From the NCBI RefSeq assembly GCF_040687965.1, contig NZ_CP156084.1, positions 882,501-946,500 of the forward strand: a stretch of 64,000 bases of DNA. Direction: 5' to 3'. This document shows positions 1-8,043 of the stretch, one piece after another. The position numbers and the translations under genes are program-made. How positions within the stretch are numbered: the first letter of the stretch is position 1; every line of letters begins with the position of its first letter. This DNA is from Methylocystis echinoides. GTDB lineage: Bacteria > Pseudomonadota > Alphaproteobacteria > Rhizobiales > Beijerinckiaceae. Under the pieces are notes generated by a model. That model made no database searches. It had not been told where the DNA came from and saw nothing but the letters and a program-made list of their open reading frames with translations.

Positions 1-119
1 AAGATGGGCGAGCGATGGTCTTCCGAGGCGACCATCATCGCGCGCACGACGCGGTCGGGAAGATTGGTCGGGCCCGGGACGAAGAGGAAATTGCGGCCCG
101 GAATTCTGGAATTGGACAT
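1..119 (-). CDS. sga: Serine-glyoxylate aminotransferase, N-terminal fragment (window edge)
   Basis: This PLP enzyme moves the amino group of serine to glyoxylate, giving hydroxypyruvate and glycine, in the serine cycle for C1 assimilation. Only the first 39 codons are inside the window; the gene continues past the left edge. The visible peptide begins MSNSRIPGRN and contains FVPGPTN and SEDHRS, which matches the start of methylotroph SgaA as I remember it. The ATG at 119 has a GGGAG ribosome site about 8 nt upstream. It follows fhs on the same strand, and both serve C1 metabolism. The family call is confident from the N-terminus, but the rest cannot be checked here. Confidence 0.8.
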   Translation of the reverse strand, partial: MSNSRIPGRNFLFVPGPTNLPDRVVRAMMVASEDHRSPI

Positions 120-221
120 TTGTGAGCTCCCTTCGAGCTTTTCTGGGTTTCAATGGAGTCCGCCGGCGCAAAGCGCCGGCCGGCGTTTTTTTTGAAGCGC
201 CGGCAGACCGGCGCGCGGCCT
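120..221. other. Hairpin-rich spacer between fhs and sga
   Basis: A perfect 8-bp stem (GCCGGCGC at 162-169, GCGCCGGC at 173-180, loop AAA) is followed on the plus strand by CGGCG and eight T at 186-193. A second GCCGGC-type inverted repeat lies at about 196-215. The T-run is on the wrong strand to terminate the fhs-sga transcript. The structure is visible; any role in RNA processing between the two genes is inference. Confidence 0.5.
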
Positions 222-1958
222 TTAGAACAGGCCCGAGATGCGGCCGTCCGCGCCCACCTCGATATTGTTGGCGGCCGGAACCTTCGGCAGGCCGGGCATG
301 GTCATGATGTCGCCGCAGACCACGACGACGAACTCCGCGCCGGCGGAGAGGCGCAGCTCGCGGATCGGGATCGTATGGCCGGAGGGCGCGCCCTTGGCGT
401 TCTGATCCGTCGAGAAGCTGTATTGCGTCTTGGCGATGCAGACCGGCAGATGGCCGAAGCCCTCCTTCTCCAGTTCCGCAAAGCGCGACTTGATGCTCGA
501 ATCATAGGAGATGTCGGCGGCGCCGTAGAGCTCCTTGGCGATCGTGCGCACCTTCTCGGCGAGCGGCAGCTCGTCGGCGTAGAGCGGCTTGAACTTCGAG
601 GGCTGCGCCTCGATCGTCTGCACCACGGCGCGGGCGAGATCCGCCGCGCCGGCGCCGCCGGAACCCCAGTTGTCCGCCACGACGCAGTCGACGCCTTCCG
701 CCTTGCAGAGACGATTGAGCGCCTCCATTTCGGCCGGAGTGTCGGAGGAGAACTTGTTGATCGAGACCAGCACCGGCACGCCGAACTTGCGGACGTTGCC
801 GATGTGGCGCTTCAAATTCTCGAAGCCCTTCTCGACCGCCGCGACATTCTCGGCCTTCAGATCGTCCTTGGCGACGCCGCCATGCATCTTGAGGGCGCGG
901 ATCGTCGCGACGATCACGGTGACGTCGGGCTTGAGGCCCGCCTTGCGGCACTTGATGTCGAAGAACTTCTCGGCGCCGAGATCGGCGCCGAAGCCGGCTT
1001 CCGTCACCACATAGTCGGCGAGCTTCAGGCCCGACTTGGTGGCGATGACCGAGTTGCAGCCATGGGCGATGTTGGCGAACGGGCCGCCGTGAATGATCGC
1101 CGGATTATTCTCGAGCGTCTGCACGAGATTGGGGGCGATGGCGTCCTTGAGCAGCGCCGCCATGGAGCCCGCGGCCTTTAATTCGGAAGCGCGGATGTTC
1201 TTCTTCTCGCGGGTCTGGCCGACGACGATATTGCCGAGACGCTTCTGCAGGTCGGCGAAGTCCGACGCCAGGCAGAAGATCGCCATGACTTCCGAGGCGA
1301 CCGTGATGTCGAAACCGTCCTCGCGGGAAAAGCCGTTGGAGACGCCACCGAGCGAGGAGACGATCGAGCGCAGCGCGCGGTCGTTCATGTCGACGACGCG
1401 GCGCCAGGAAATGCGGCGCGTGTCGAGGCCGAGCGAATTGCCCCAATAGACGTGATTGTCGATCAGCGCCGCGAGCAGATTGTTCGCCGCGCCGATGGCG
1501 TGGAAGTCGCCGGTGAAGTGGAGGTTGATGTCCTCCATCGGCACGACCTGGGCGTAGCCGCCGCCAGCCGCGCCGCCCTTCACGCCGAAGCAGGGGCCGA
1601 GCGAGGGCTCGCGCAGGCAGCAAAGCGCCTTCTTGCCGATGTAGTTGAGGCCGTCGGTGAGGCCGACAGTCGTCGTGGTCTTGCCTTCGCCGGCGGGGGT
1701 CGGCGTGATCGCCGTGACGAGAATGAGCTTGCCGTTGGGCTTGCCTTCGAGCGAGGCGATGTAGTCGAGCGCAATCTTGCCCTTGTAATGGCCATAGGGC
1801 TGGATGTGCTCGGCCGGAATGCCGAGCTTGTCGCGGGCGACGTCGACGATCGGCCGCATCTTGGCGGCCTGGGAAATCTCAATATCGGACTTGGGCGAAA
1901 GGTGCTGGTTGTCTTTCCCGCTCGCGCCCGGCGCGGCGGCTGACGTAGTTGACGACAT
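222..1958 (-). CDS. fhs: Formate-tetrahydrofolate ligase
   Basis: The enzyme makes 10-formyl-tetrahydrofolate from formate, THF and ATP in the cytoplasm. In serine-cycle methylotrophs it (also called ftfL) feeds formate carbon into assimilation. The protein has 578 residues against about 557 for the usual family, with a roughly 20-residue Ser/Ala-rich N-terminal extension. The nucleotide-binding motif [10 protein letters not shown] is at about 86-95, followed by the conserved [19 protein letters not shown] block near 116-134. The ATG at 1958 has GGAG 6-9 nt upstream. It lies upstream of and codirectional with sga, so a C1 operon is likely. Very sure of the function. Confidence 0.97.
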   Translation of the reverse strand: MSSTTSAAAPGASGKDNQHLSPKSDIEISQAAKMRPIVDVARDKLGIPAEHIQPYGHYKGKIALDYIASLEGKPNGKLILVTAITPTPAGEGKTTTTVGLTDGLNYIGKKALCCLREPSLGPCFGVKGGAAGGGYAQVVPMEDINLHFTGDFHAIGAANNLLAALIDNHVYWGNSLGLDTRRISWRRVVDMNDRALRSIVSSLGGVSNGFSREDGFDITVASEVMAIFCLASDFADLQKRLGNIVVGQTREKKNIRASELKAAGSMAALLKDAIAPNLVQTLENNPAIIHGGPFANIAHGCNSVIATKSGLKLADYVVTEAGFGADLGAEKFFDIKCRKAGLKPDVTVIVATIRALKMHGGVAKDDLKAENVAAVEKGFENLKRHIGNVRKFGVPVLVSINKFSSDTPAEMEALNRLCKAEGVDCVVADNWGSGGAGAADLARAVVQTIEAQPSKFKPLYADELPLAEKVRTIAKELYGAADISYDSSIKSRFAELEKEGFGHLPVCIAKTQYSFSTDQNAKGAPSGHTIPIRELRLSAGAEFVVVVCGDIMTMPGLPKVPAANNIEVGADGRISGLF

Positions 1959-2588
1959 ATAGCTCCACTCCCTCTCGAGCCCGTGCTGCCAGGCCCTGGA
2001 AATTATCGACCCCCGATGCGCGCGCGGCGGAGGCGTCCCGCCGTCATCGCGTCCGCGGCCTCTTCAAACGACCGTCGCTTTAAGTTCGCTCTCGGCCCAT
2101 CGATGCCCGACTCGCGCCCGGACCCTCCGCCGCATGCAATGAGCCCATCGAACGTCCTTGATTGCAGCGCTCCGTATGACGGCAATAAAAATTGCCCGTC
2201 AAGCAGCCATTCACGCGCGCGCCGGCAACGCTGCAACGCAGCAATCTGACCTTTCCCGCTCGCGCGACGACGCCGATCGCAGGCGCCGCATATTCTTCAA
2301 GCCGGGACCGGCTGCTACCCTTAGCCTATCCGAAGAGGTAGGCATGGGGCGCGGCGACAAAACTGAGAATACGTTGCAAATACTTCGTATAATGTCATTC
2401 CCATCAGACCGAGACGATGGGCGCGCAGCTGACTGCATCGTGATCGCGCGGTCAGGTCGGCCCCGCCCTGCCCCGTCCAGGACGGGAGGCGGCGGGGCGC
2501 CATCTGGCGGGAAACAGGCAGGTAAAAAAAATTTTTGTCGCACCTGCCTGTCGCATCGCCCGCTCTATCGGGCGATCAGCAAGCCTTA
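1959..2588. other. Long intergenic region without a convincing gene
   Basis: These 630 bases separate fhs from msrB, both on the minus strand. The possible reading frames overlap each other on both strands and have no recognisable product. A plus-strand TATAAT hexamer sits at 2388-2393 in an AT-richer patch, but no good -35 lies 17 nt upstream. Two inverted repeats lie at 2514-2576 (listed separately). The region should also hold the fhs promoter, which I cannot place. Confidence 0.5.
2514..2576 (-). terminator. Two hairpins downstream of msrB
   Basis: Reading along the minus strand after the msrB stop, an 8-bp stem (ATCGCCCG/CGGGCGAT, 2555-2562 with 2569-2576) is followed by a 10-bp stem (ACAGGCAGGT at 2514-2523 with ACCTGCCTGT at 2542-2551). 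The loop of the second stem carries a run of eight T on the minus strand. The first hairpin plus the later T-run could end msrB transcription, but the T-run is about 17 nt away, so this is not a textbook terminator. Confidence 0.4.
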
Positions 2589-3002
2589 TCACGCGGGCGC
2601 GATTTCCGGCACGAAATTCAGCGCCACCCCATTGATGCAATAGCGCAGCCCCGTTGGCGGCGGGCCGTCGGGAAATACATGGCCGAGGTGGGAGCCGCAG
2701 CGGCTGCAATGCACTTCGGTGCGCACCATGCCGTAGCCGCGGTCCACCGTCGTGCCGAGCGCCCCCGGCAAAGGATCGAAAAAGCTTGGCCATCCGGTGC
2801 CGCTTTCGAACTTCTGGCCCGAGCGGAAGAGCGGCTGGTCGCAGCCCGCGCATTCGAACACGCCGGCTCTTTTCTCGTGATTGAGCGCGCAGCTCCCCGG
2901 CCGCTCGGTGCCATGCCCGCGCATCACCTGATATTGCTCGGGCGTCAAACGCGCGCGCCATTCGTCGTCGGTCCGCGTGACGGGGAAACTTTCTTCTGTC
3001 AT
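2589..3002 (-). CDS. msrB: Peptide-methionine (R)-S-oxide reductase
   Basis: MsrB reduces the R epimer of methionine sulfoxide in oxidised proteins with thioredoxin as electron donor. The 137-residue protein has the usual length. Both zinc CxxC pairs are present (C51/C54 and C99/C102), and the catalytic cysteine is C122 in the RYCING motif. It has no signal peptide, so it acts in the cytoplasm. It diverges from the oxidoreductase at 3125. The function is secure from the motif set. Confidence 0.96.
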   Translation of the reverse strand: MTEESFPVTRTDDEWRARLTPEQYQVMRGHGTERPGSCALNHEKRAGVFECAGCDQPLFRSGQKFESGTGWPSFFDPLPGALGTTVDRGYGMVRTEVHCSRCGSHLGHVFPDGPPPTGLRYCINGVALNFVPEIAPA

Positions 3003-3124
3003 TGACGCTTCCTCCGGGAGGCCGCGCTCTCGCGCGACGCCATGTTATGTTGGCGCCGATTCCGGCTTTGGCCAGACCGCGCCGTTTGGGCTCGGACAGA
3101 CACGAACATAGGCGACGCCTGAAA

Positions 3125-4699
3125 ATGAGCGACAAGAAATTCGACGCCGTGGTGATCGGCTCCGGACTGGGCGGGCTCACCGCGGGCGCGCTGCTCGCCG
3201 AGGCCGGCTACAGCGTCTGCCTGCTCGAGCGCAATTTCAGCCTCGGCGGCGCGGCCTCGGTCTATAAGGTCGGCGACCTCTGGGTCGAGGCGTCGCTGCA
3301 TCAGACCTCGGACGCGCGAAATCCGCGGGACGTGAAACACGACATCTTGAGCAGGCTCGGCATTCTCGACGAGATCGAATGGCTTCCGACCGGCCCGCTT
3401 TACAAGGTGAGCGGCGGCCCGATTGGCGAGCCTTTTGAACTACCGGTGGGCTTCGAGGCCGCCCATGACGCGCTCGCCGCGCGTTTCCCCGACAAGAACG
3501 CCGCCATCAAGCGGTTCCTGGGCGAAGTGGAACAAATTCACGACGCGCTGTGGAACCTGAAACAAGCGCGCGAGGAAGGGTCGCTCGCCAAGTTCACGCG
3601 CGGATTGTGGGAGGTTCAGCCGGCCGCTGACGGATGGATGAATTCGCTGGACGAGATTTTTACGCGCGATTTCGTCGGGGCCGAGGGCCTCAAATGCGCG
3701 CTCGGCGCCAATCTTCTCTATTACGGCGACGATCCCCGCCGGCTGTGGTGGATCTATTATGCGCTGGCGCAGGGCGGCTACATCGCTTCGGGAGGCGCCT
3801 ATATCAAGGGCGGCTCGCGGCAGCTGAGCCTCAAGCTCGCCAAATGCATCACTAAGGCCGGCGGCCAGGTGCGGATGGGCCGGCTCGTCACGGAGATCGA
3901 GACCGACGCCGATGGAAACGCCATCGCGGTGCGCCATGTCGCGCGGCGCGCGGGCGACAATGAGGAGCGCATCGAAGCCCGCGTCGTGATGGCCAATTGC
4001 GCGCCGACGACGGCGGCGGCGATGATGGCGCCGCCCGCCCGCGCCAGGATGGAGGAAGCCTTCGGCGCCCGGCCGCTGTCGACCTCGCTGTTCTCCGCCA
4101 ATTTCGGCTTGAGCGCCAAGCCGTCGACAGTGGGCCTTTCCAATTTCCTGTCGATCAACATGCCCTCGACCATGGGCCGCTTCGACCAATATGGCGACGG
4201 CGCAACGGCGATGGCGGACATGCCGAAGGGCGAACTGCCGCTCCACGCCGTTTCGAATTTTACGGCGGTCGACTCCAGCCTGTGGGACGAGCCGCCGGTT
4301 CTCTTGAGCGTCCTCGGCCTCGATCGTTTGGACAATTGGAAGGGCCTATCGAAGGAAGAGGGGATCTCGCGCCGCGAGGCCTGGCTGGACGCCATTCAGG
4401 CGCGGCTCGAGCAGGATTATCCCGGTTTCTCGGGCCTCGTGACTTCGCGCATGCTGCTCAACGCCTTCTCCATGTCGAGCTATCTCAACACGCCGGAGGG
4501 CGCCGTCTATGGCTTCGCCCCCCTGCCCCCGGATGAGCCGATCCTGATGGGCTTTCCGCGCACGCCGGCGACGCCGATCGGCGGGCTATTTCTCGCCTCG
4601 GCTTTCGGCGGCGAACATGGCTTCAACGGCGCCATGTTGTCTGGCGCGGAGGCGGCGCGCCTTGCGGCGCGGAGGCTGGAGGCGCCTTTGCCGGCGTAG
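3125..4699 (+). CDS. FAD-dependent phytoene desaturase/carotenoid isomerase-like oxidoreductase
   Basis: This 524-residue protein belongs to the CrtI/CrtISO/RetSat amine-oxidase-like flavoprotein family. A dinucleotide-binding GxGxxG motif (VVIGSGLGGLTAG) starts at about residue 10, followed by an ERN/GGAAS segment. The C-terminal GGLFLASAFGGEHGFNGA block is the second FAD contact of the family. The start at 3125 is chosen because the FAD motif then lies at the normal distance; an upstream in-frame start at 3002 would add a low-quality leader. No other carotenoid gene lies nearby, so the substrate (carotenoid, other polyene or lipid) cannot be named. Confidence 0.8.
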   Translation: MSDKKFDAVVIGSGLGGLTAGALLAEAGYSVCLLERNFSLGGAASVYKVGDLWVEASLHQTSDARNPRDVKHDILSRLGILDEIEWLPTGPLYKVSGGPIGEPFELPVGFEAAHDALAARFPDKNAAIKRFLGEVEQIHDALWNLKQAREEGSLAKFTRGLWEVQPAADGWMNSLDEIFTRDFVGAEGLKCALGANLLYYGDDPRRLWWIYYALAQGGYIASGGAYIKGGSRQLSLKLAKCITKAGGQVRMGRLVTEIETDADGNAIAVRHVARRAGDNEERIEARVVMANCAPTTAAAMMAPPARARMEEAFGARPLSTSLFSANFGLSAKPSTVGLSNFLSINMPSTMGRFDQYGDGATAMADMPKGELPLHAVSNFTAVDSSLWDEPPVLLSVLGLDRLDNWKGLSKEEGISRREAWLDAIQARLEQDYPGFSGLVTSRMLLNAFSMSSYLNTPEGAVYGFAPLPPDEPILMGFPRTPATPIGGLFLASAFGGEHGFNGAMLSGAEAARLAARRLEAPLPA

Positions 4700-4702
4700 C
4701 GC

Positions 4703-5092
4703 TTACCGGAGGCGCACCAGCGTCACCAGAGCCGCGCCGTCTTCGCCGACAAGGGCGAGCTTTCCGCCCTCGAACCTGTAGCCGCGGACGGCCTGCAAAG
4801 CCGCCAGATAGGCGCGCTCGACGCGATCGAGCGGGTCTGGGCACGCCATTCGCGTCGTCATCATGGGCCCGAAGCTCAGCCTGTCTGAGGAAACGATAGC
4901 CTTCCCCGCGATCCGGTTACAGCCGATGGTGGAGGCGTAGCGGCCGTTCTCTGCAAAATCTGCGCGGGTCCGCGCCATGTCGACCTTCTCGACGCCCGCG
5001 ATCGCGACGATGCGCCATTGCCCCAACAGCGAGGGCGCGGCCAGGGCGGGATAGGACGCGAGAAGGAGCGCCGCGATCGTCACGAGGCGCAT
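4703..5092 (-). CDS. Secreted META-domain (HslJ-like) protein
   Basis: A 129-residue protein with a clear signal peptide (MRLVTIAALLLASYPALAAP). The mature part has the META/HslJ pattern: LLGQWRIVAIAG, then GCNRIAGK, then a MACPDPLDRVERAYLAAL segment. META-domain proteins are periplasmic or lipoprotein-like and have been linked to heat-shock and drug phenotypes; no enzymatic role is known to me. AAAGGAG lies 9 nt before the ATG at 5092, and a longer in-frame start would bury the signal peptide. It converges on the oxidoreductase, with stop codons 3 bases apart. Confidence 0.8.
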   Translation of the reverse strand: MRLVTIAALLLASYPALAAPSLLGQWRIVAIAGVEKVDMARTRADFAENGRYASTIGCNRIAGKAIVSSDRLSFGPMMTTRMACPDPLDRVERAYLAALQAVRGYRFEGGKLALVGEDGAALVTLVRLR

Positions 5093-5145
5093 GAGATTCT
5101 CCTTTGAGCGGCGACCCGCAGACAAGCAGGCGACCGCGCCCCTCC

Positions 5146-5209
5146 TGCTTCGAGACGCCGCCTGTCGGCGGCTCCTCATGCTTCGAAACGCCGCCTGTCG
5201 GCAGCCTCA
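5146..5209. repeat. Two tandem copies of a REP-type half-unit
   Basis: Two 33/31-base units (5146-5178 and 5179-5209) share TGCTTCGA(G/A)ACGCCGCCTG. They match the 30-base units tandemly repeated at 60124-60212. Each unit is the reverse complement of half of the palindromic elements at 57645 and 60054. They are noncoding. Confidence 0.75.
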
Positions 5210-5250
5210 TCCTGAGACGCGCGCTCGAGCGCGCGTCTCGACGGACGAGG
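5205..5250. repeat. Palindromic REP-like element
   Basis: It contains a perfect 26-base palindrome (5214-5239, arms GAGACGCGCGCTC and its complement) inside weaker outer arms CCTCATCC and GGACGAGG. Related elements lie at 57645-57692 and 60054-60103. It lies just downstream of the aquaporin fusion gene, a typical REP position between genes. Confidence 0.75.
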
Positions 5251-5275
5251 CCGAGGGGAGATGACGACCGTCGCC

Positions 5276-6607
5276 TCAGACCTCGTCCGTCAGCACGAAG
5301 CGGTGGATCAGGCCGCCGATGACGCCGCCGAGCAGCGGCGCGATCCAGAACAGCCAGAGTTGCTCCATCGCCCAGCCGCCGACAAAGAGCGCCTGACTGG
5401 TTGACCGCGCCGGGTTCACCGAGGCGTTGGTGACCGGAATGTCAATGAGATGAATCAACGTCAAAGCGAGGCCGATCGAGATCGGCGCGAAGCCCACCGG
5501 CGCGCGGCCTTCGGTCACGCCGAGAATGACGAGCAGGAAGAAGCCCGTCAGCACGGTTTCGATGAGAAAACCGGACTGCCACGTGTAGCCTGCAGGCGAA
5601 TGCTCGTCGTAGCCATTGGCGGCGAAGCCGTTGGCGAGCGAGAAATCAATATTGCCTTGCATGATTTTGAGCAGCACGAAGGCTGCGAAGGTCGCGCCGA
5701 CGAGCTGGGCGATCCAATAGGGGCCGAGCTCCTTCCAGGGGAAGCGGCCGGCCGTCGCGAGGCCCAGCGACACCGCCGGATTGAAATGGCCGCCGGAGAT
5801 CGGGCCGAAGGCGTAGGCGCCGGTGAGGACCGTCAGACCGAAGGCGAGGGAGACGCCGGTGAAGCCGATGCCGAGCTGGGGAAAGCCCGCCGAAATCAGC
5901 GCGCTGCCGACGCCGCCGAACACCAGCCAGAACGTGCCGAGAAATTCAGCGAAAAGCTTGCGGCCGAAGCCTGGCGCATAGCCCTCGACGAGCGGACCCG
6001 TGGCGCTGCTCTGACTCGAAACGGCGCCGACGCGATTGTCGCCAGCGCGCTTGAGCGACAGGCCGAAACCCATCCAGCTCGCCCCGGCGAAGATCAGATC
6101 GACGCCCAGGAACGTGCCGAGAACCCAGAGGCTCGACACCGGCCAATGAGCGAGGATGATCCCGCCGAGCAGCAGGGTGATGATCCCAGAAAAGACGACG
6201 AAGCCCCAGGGCGCGTCCTTGGGAAGCTGGAAGGCGAGAAAGGTGCGCACCAGGCCGGAAGCGACGAGCCCCGCGCCAAGCAGCAGCGTCAGGAATCCCG
6301 CGGCGAGCATCGGGTTCTCGATGACGGCGACGCCGCCGACGACATAGAGCAGGCCGATGAGGGTCCAGAGGAAGAATTTCTTCCAGGAACGCACGGCGAC
6401 CGCATAGACGATTTCGACAACGCCGCTCACGACCATCGCGACGCCGACGACCATGACGCTGGCGACGGTCGCCCAGACGACGCTGCCGAGCGCGACAAAG
6501 CCGGCAAGCGCGAGAACGGCGCCAAAAGCGACCATCCAACCCCATTTGTCCCGTAGGGGGGCCGCCTCAGAGGCGGAGGGGAAACCAGCCGAAGAAAAAA
6601 CTGTCAT
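5276..6607 (-). CDS. HdeD-like membrane domain fused to an AqpZ-type aquaporin
   Basis: This 443-residue inner-membrane protein has two parts. Residues about 20-185 form a six-helix HdeD/DUF308 domain, the family of the E. coli acid-resistance membrane protein. After a polar linker (about 186-213), residues 214-440 form a full aquaporin with both NPA boxes (276-278 in GGHFNPAVS and 398-400 in SVNPARS). The selectivity-filter histidine (H386) and arginine (R401) are present. The position that is Thr in E. coli AqpZ and Cys in AQP1 is A395. The reading frame is continuous, so this is a real fusion in the sequence. Water conduction is likely; the HdeD contribution is unknown. Confidence 0.9.
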   Translation of the reverse strand: MTVFSSAGFPSASEAAPLRDKWGWMVAFGAVLALAGFVALGSVVWATVASVMVVGVAMVVSGVVEIVYAVAVRSWKKFFLWTLIGLLYVVGGVAVIENPMLAAGFLTLLLGAGLVASGLVRTFLAFQLPKDAPWGFVVFSGIITLLLGGIILAHWPVSSLWVLGTFLGVDLIFAGASWMGFGLSLKRAGDNRVGAVSSQSSATGPLVEGYAPGFGRKLFAEFLGTFWLVFGGVGSALISAGFPQLGIGFTGVSLAFGLTVLTGAYAFGPISGGHFNPAVSLGLATAGRFPWKELGPYWIAQLVGATFAAFVLLKIMQGNIDFSLANGFAANGYDEHSPAGYTWQSGFLIETVLTGFFLLVILGVTEGRAPVGFAPISIGLALTLIHLIDIPVTNASVNPARSTSQALFVGGWAMEQLWLFWIAPLLGGVIGGLIHRFVLTDEV

Positions 6608-6777
6608 GCCGCATGCTCCAAAATAATTTCACTGCGCGATCAGCTTAACAATATAGGCGCGCAAATGACAACCGGAAGGGGTTGAGGTTAAACCTGCAAC
6701 CCTTCGACGCCAAGCGGCGCTCGACGCGGCGATCTCGGACGCGCAAATTCGGGCGTGAGTAGAAAGCGAGGCTCGAG

Positions 6778-8043
6778 ATGTTTTCCGACGAGATCTGGCT
6801 GGCGGCCGGGCTGCGAACGCCTTTCGCCGCCGTGGACGGCGCTTTCGCCGAACGCAACGCCCTCGAATTATCTGCGCCTGTCGCCGCCGCGATGAAGGCG
6901 CAGGCCAGAGGATCAATCGATTTCGGCGTCTGGGGCTCCGTCGCGCTGACGCTCGGCTTCGCCAATCTTTCCCGCGACGTCTGGTTAGAGGCCGGACTTG
7001 ATCCGCACGCGCCCTCCTTCACGACGATCATGCAATGCAGCACCAGCATGGTCGGCGTCTTCGAGGCCGCGGGCATGTTGCGCGCCGGCGGTCCGTCGCT
7101 CGCCATGGTCGGCGGCGTCGAGAGCATGAGCCGCATTCAGTTCGGGCTCGGCCAGGCGCTGTCGGTCTTCTTGCGCCGCTTTGCGCGCCGCGGCTGGCGC
7201 GACCGGCTCGAGCTTATTCGAACGCTGAGCCCCAAAGACATCAGACTGCATGTGCCGCAGGTCGCCAATCGCATCACTGGCCGCAGCATGGGCGAGCACA
7301 CGGAGGAGATGGCGAAACATTGGGCGATCGGCCGCGCGGAACAAGACGAGCTGGCGCTTCAAAGCCACCGCAACGCCGTCGCCGCGCAGGACGCAGGCTT
7401 TTTCGACGAATTGATTATCCCGCTCGACGGCGTGTTGAAAGACGCCTTTCCGCGGCGCGACTCCTCGCTGGAAAAGCTCTCCAAACTCGAGCCCGCCTTC
7501 GACCGCACGAGCGGGCGCGGCACGCTCACCGCCGGCAACAGTTCGCCCCTGACCGACGGCGCGGCGGCCATTTGGGTCGCCACGCGCGAAGGGCTCGCCC
7601 GGCTGCCGGACTCTGTCCCCCGCACGAAGCTTGTCGATTACGAAATGGCCGCGGTCGATATTTTCCACGAGGGCCTGCTGATGGCCCCGGCGCTCGCGAT
7701 CCCGCGTGTCCTGGCGCGGCGCGGCCTGCGTTATGAGGACATCGCGCTCTGGGAAATTCATGAAGCCTTCGCGGCGCAGGTCCTTTGTCACATCAAGGCG
7801 CTCGAGGATCGCGCCTATTTGAAGGAGAAGGCCGGGATCGATACGGACCTCGGACGCTTCCCGCGCGAACGCATGAATCCCAACGGCGGCAGCGTTGCGC
7901 TCGGCCATCCGTTCGCGGCCACGGGGGCGCGCATTCTCAGCCAGGCGGTCAAGGAACTCGCCGCCATGGGGCCCGGCGCGCGCGCCATCGTCAGCATTTG
8001 CGCCGACGGCGGACAGGGAACCGTCGCGCTTCTCGAGAACTAA
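6778..8043 (+). CDS. Thiolase (acetyl-CoA acyltransferase, FadI-like)
   Basis: A 421-residue thiolase that would condense acyl-CoAs or cleave 3-ketoacyl-CoA. The catalytic set is complete: nucleophile C87 in QCSTS, H377 in ALGHPFAATG, and C408 in ICADGGQG; EIHEAFAAQ is also conserved. The larger size and the MQCSTSM context point to the FadI/trifunctional-enzyme type rather than biosynthetic PhaA. No hydratase or dehydrogenase partner is adjacent. It overlaps the RND gene by 4 bases tail to tail. Thiolase is certain; the pathway is not. Confidence 0.9.
   Translation: MFSDEIWLAAGLRTPFAAVDGAFAERNALELSAPVAAAMKAQARGSIDFGVWGSVALTLGFANLSRDVWLEAGLDPHAPSFTTIMQCSTSMVGVFEAAGMLRAGGPSLAMVGGVESMSRIQFGLGQALSVFLRRFARRGWRDRLELIRTLSPKDIRLHVPQVANRITGRSMGEHTEEMAKHWAIGRAEQDELALQSHRNAVAAQDAGFFDELIIPLDGVLKDAFPRRDSSLEKLSKLEPAFDRTSGRGTLTAGNSSPLTDGAAAIWVATREGLARLPDSVPRTKLVDYEMAAVDIFHEGLLMAPALAIPRVLARRGLRYEDIALWEIHEAFAAQVLCHIKALEDRAYLKEKAGIDTDLGRFPRERMNPNGGSVALGHPFAATGARILSQAVKELAAMGPGARAIVSICADGGQGTVALLEN

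Noticed and set aside
2381-2394. A 14-base match to one arm and part of the spacer of loxP (ACTTCGTATAATGT).
   Set aside because: The second arm is absent, so it is not a recombination site; likely chance in an AT-rich patch.
2158-2643. A 161-codon plus-strand frame between fhs and msrB.
   Set aside because: It runs into msrB on the opposite strand, has no ribosome site and no recognisable product.
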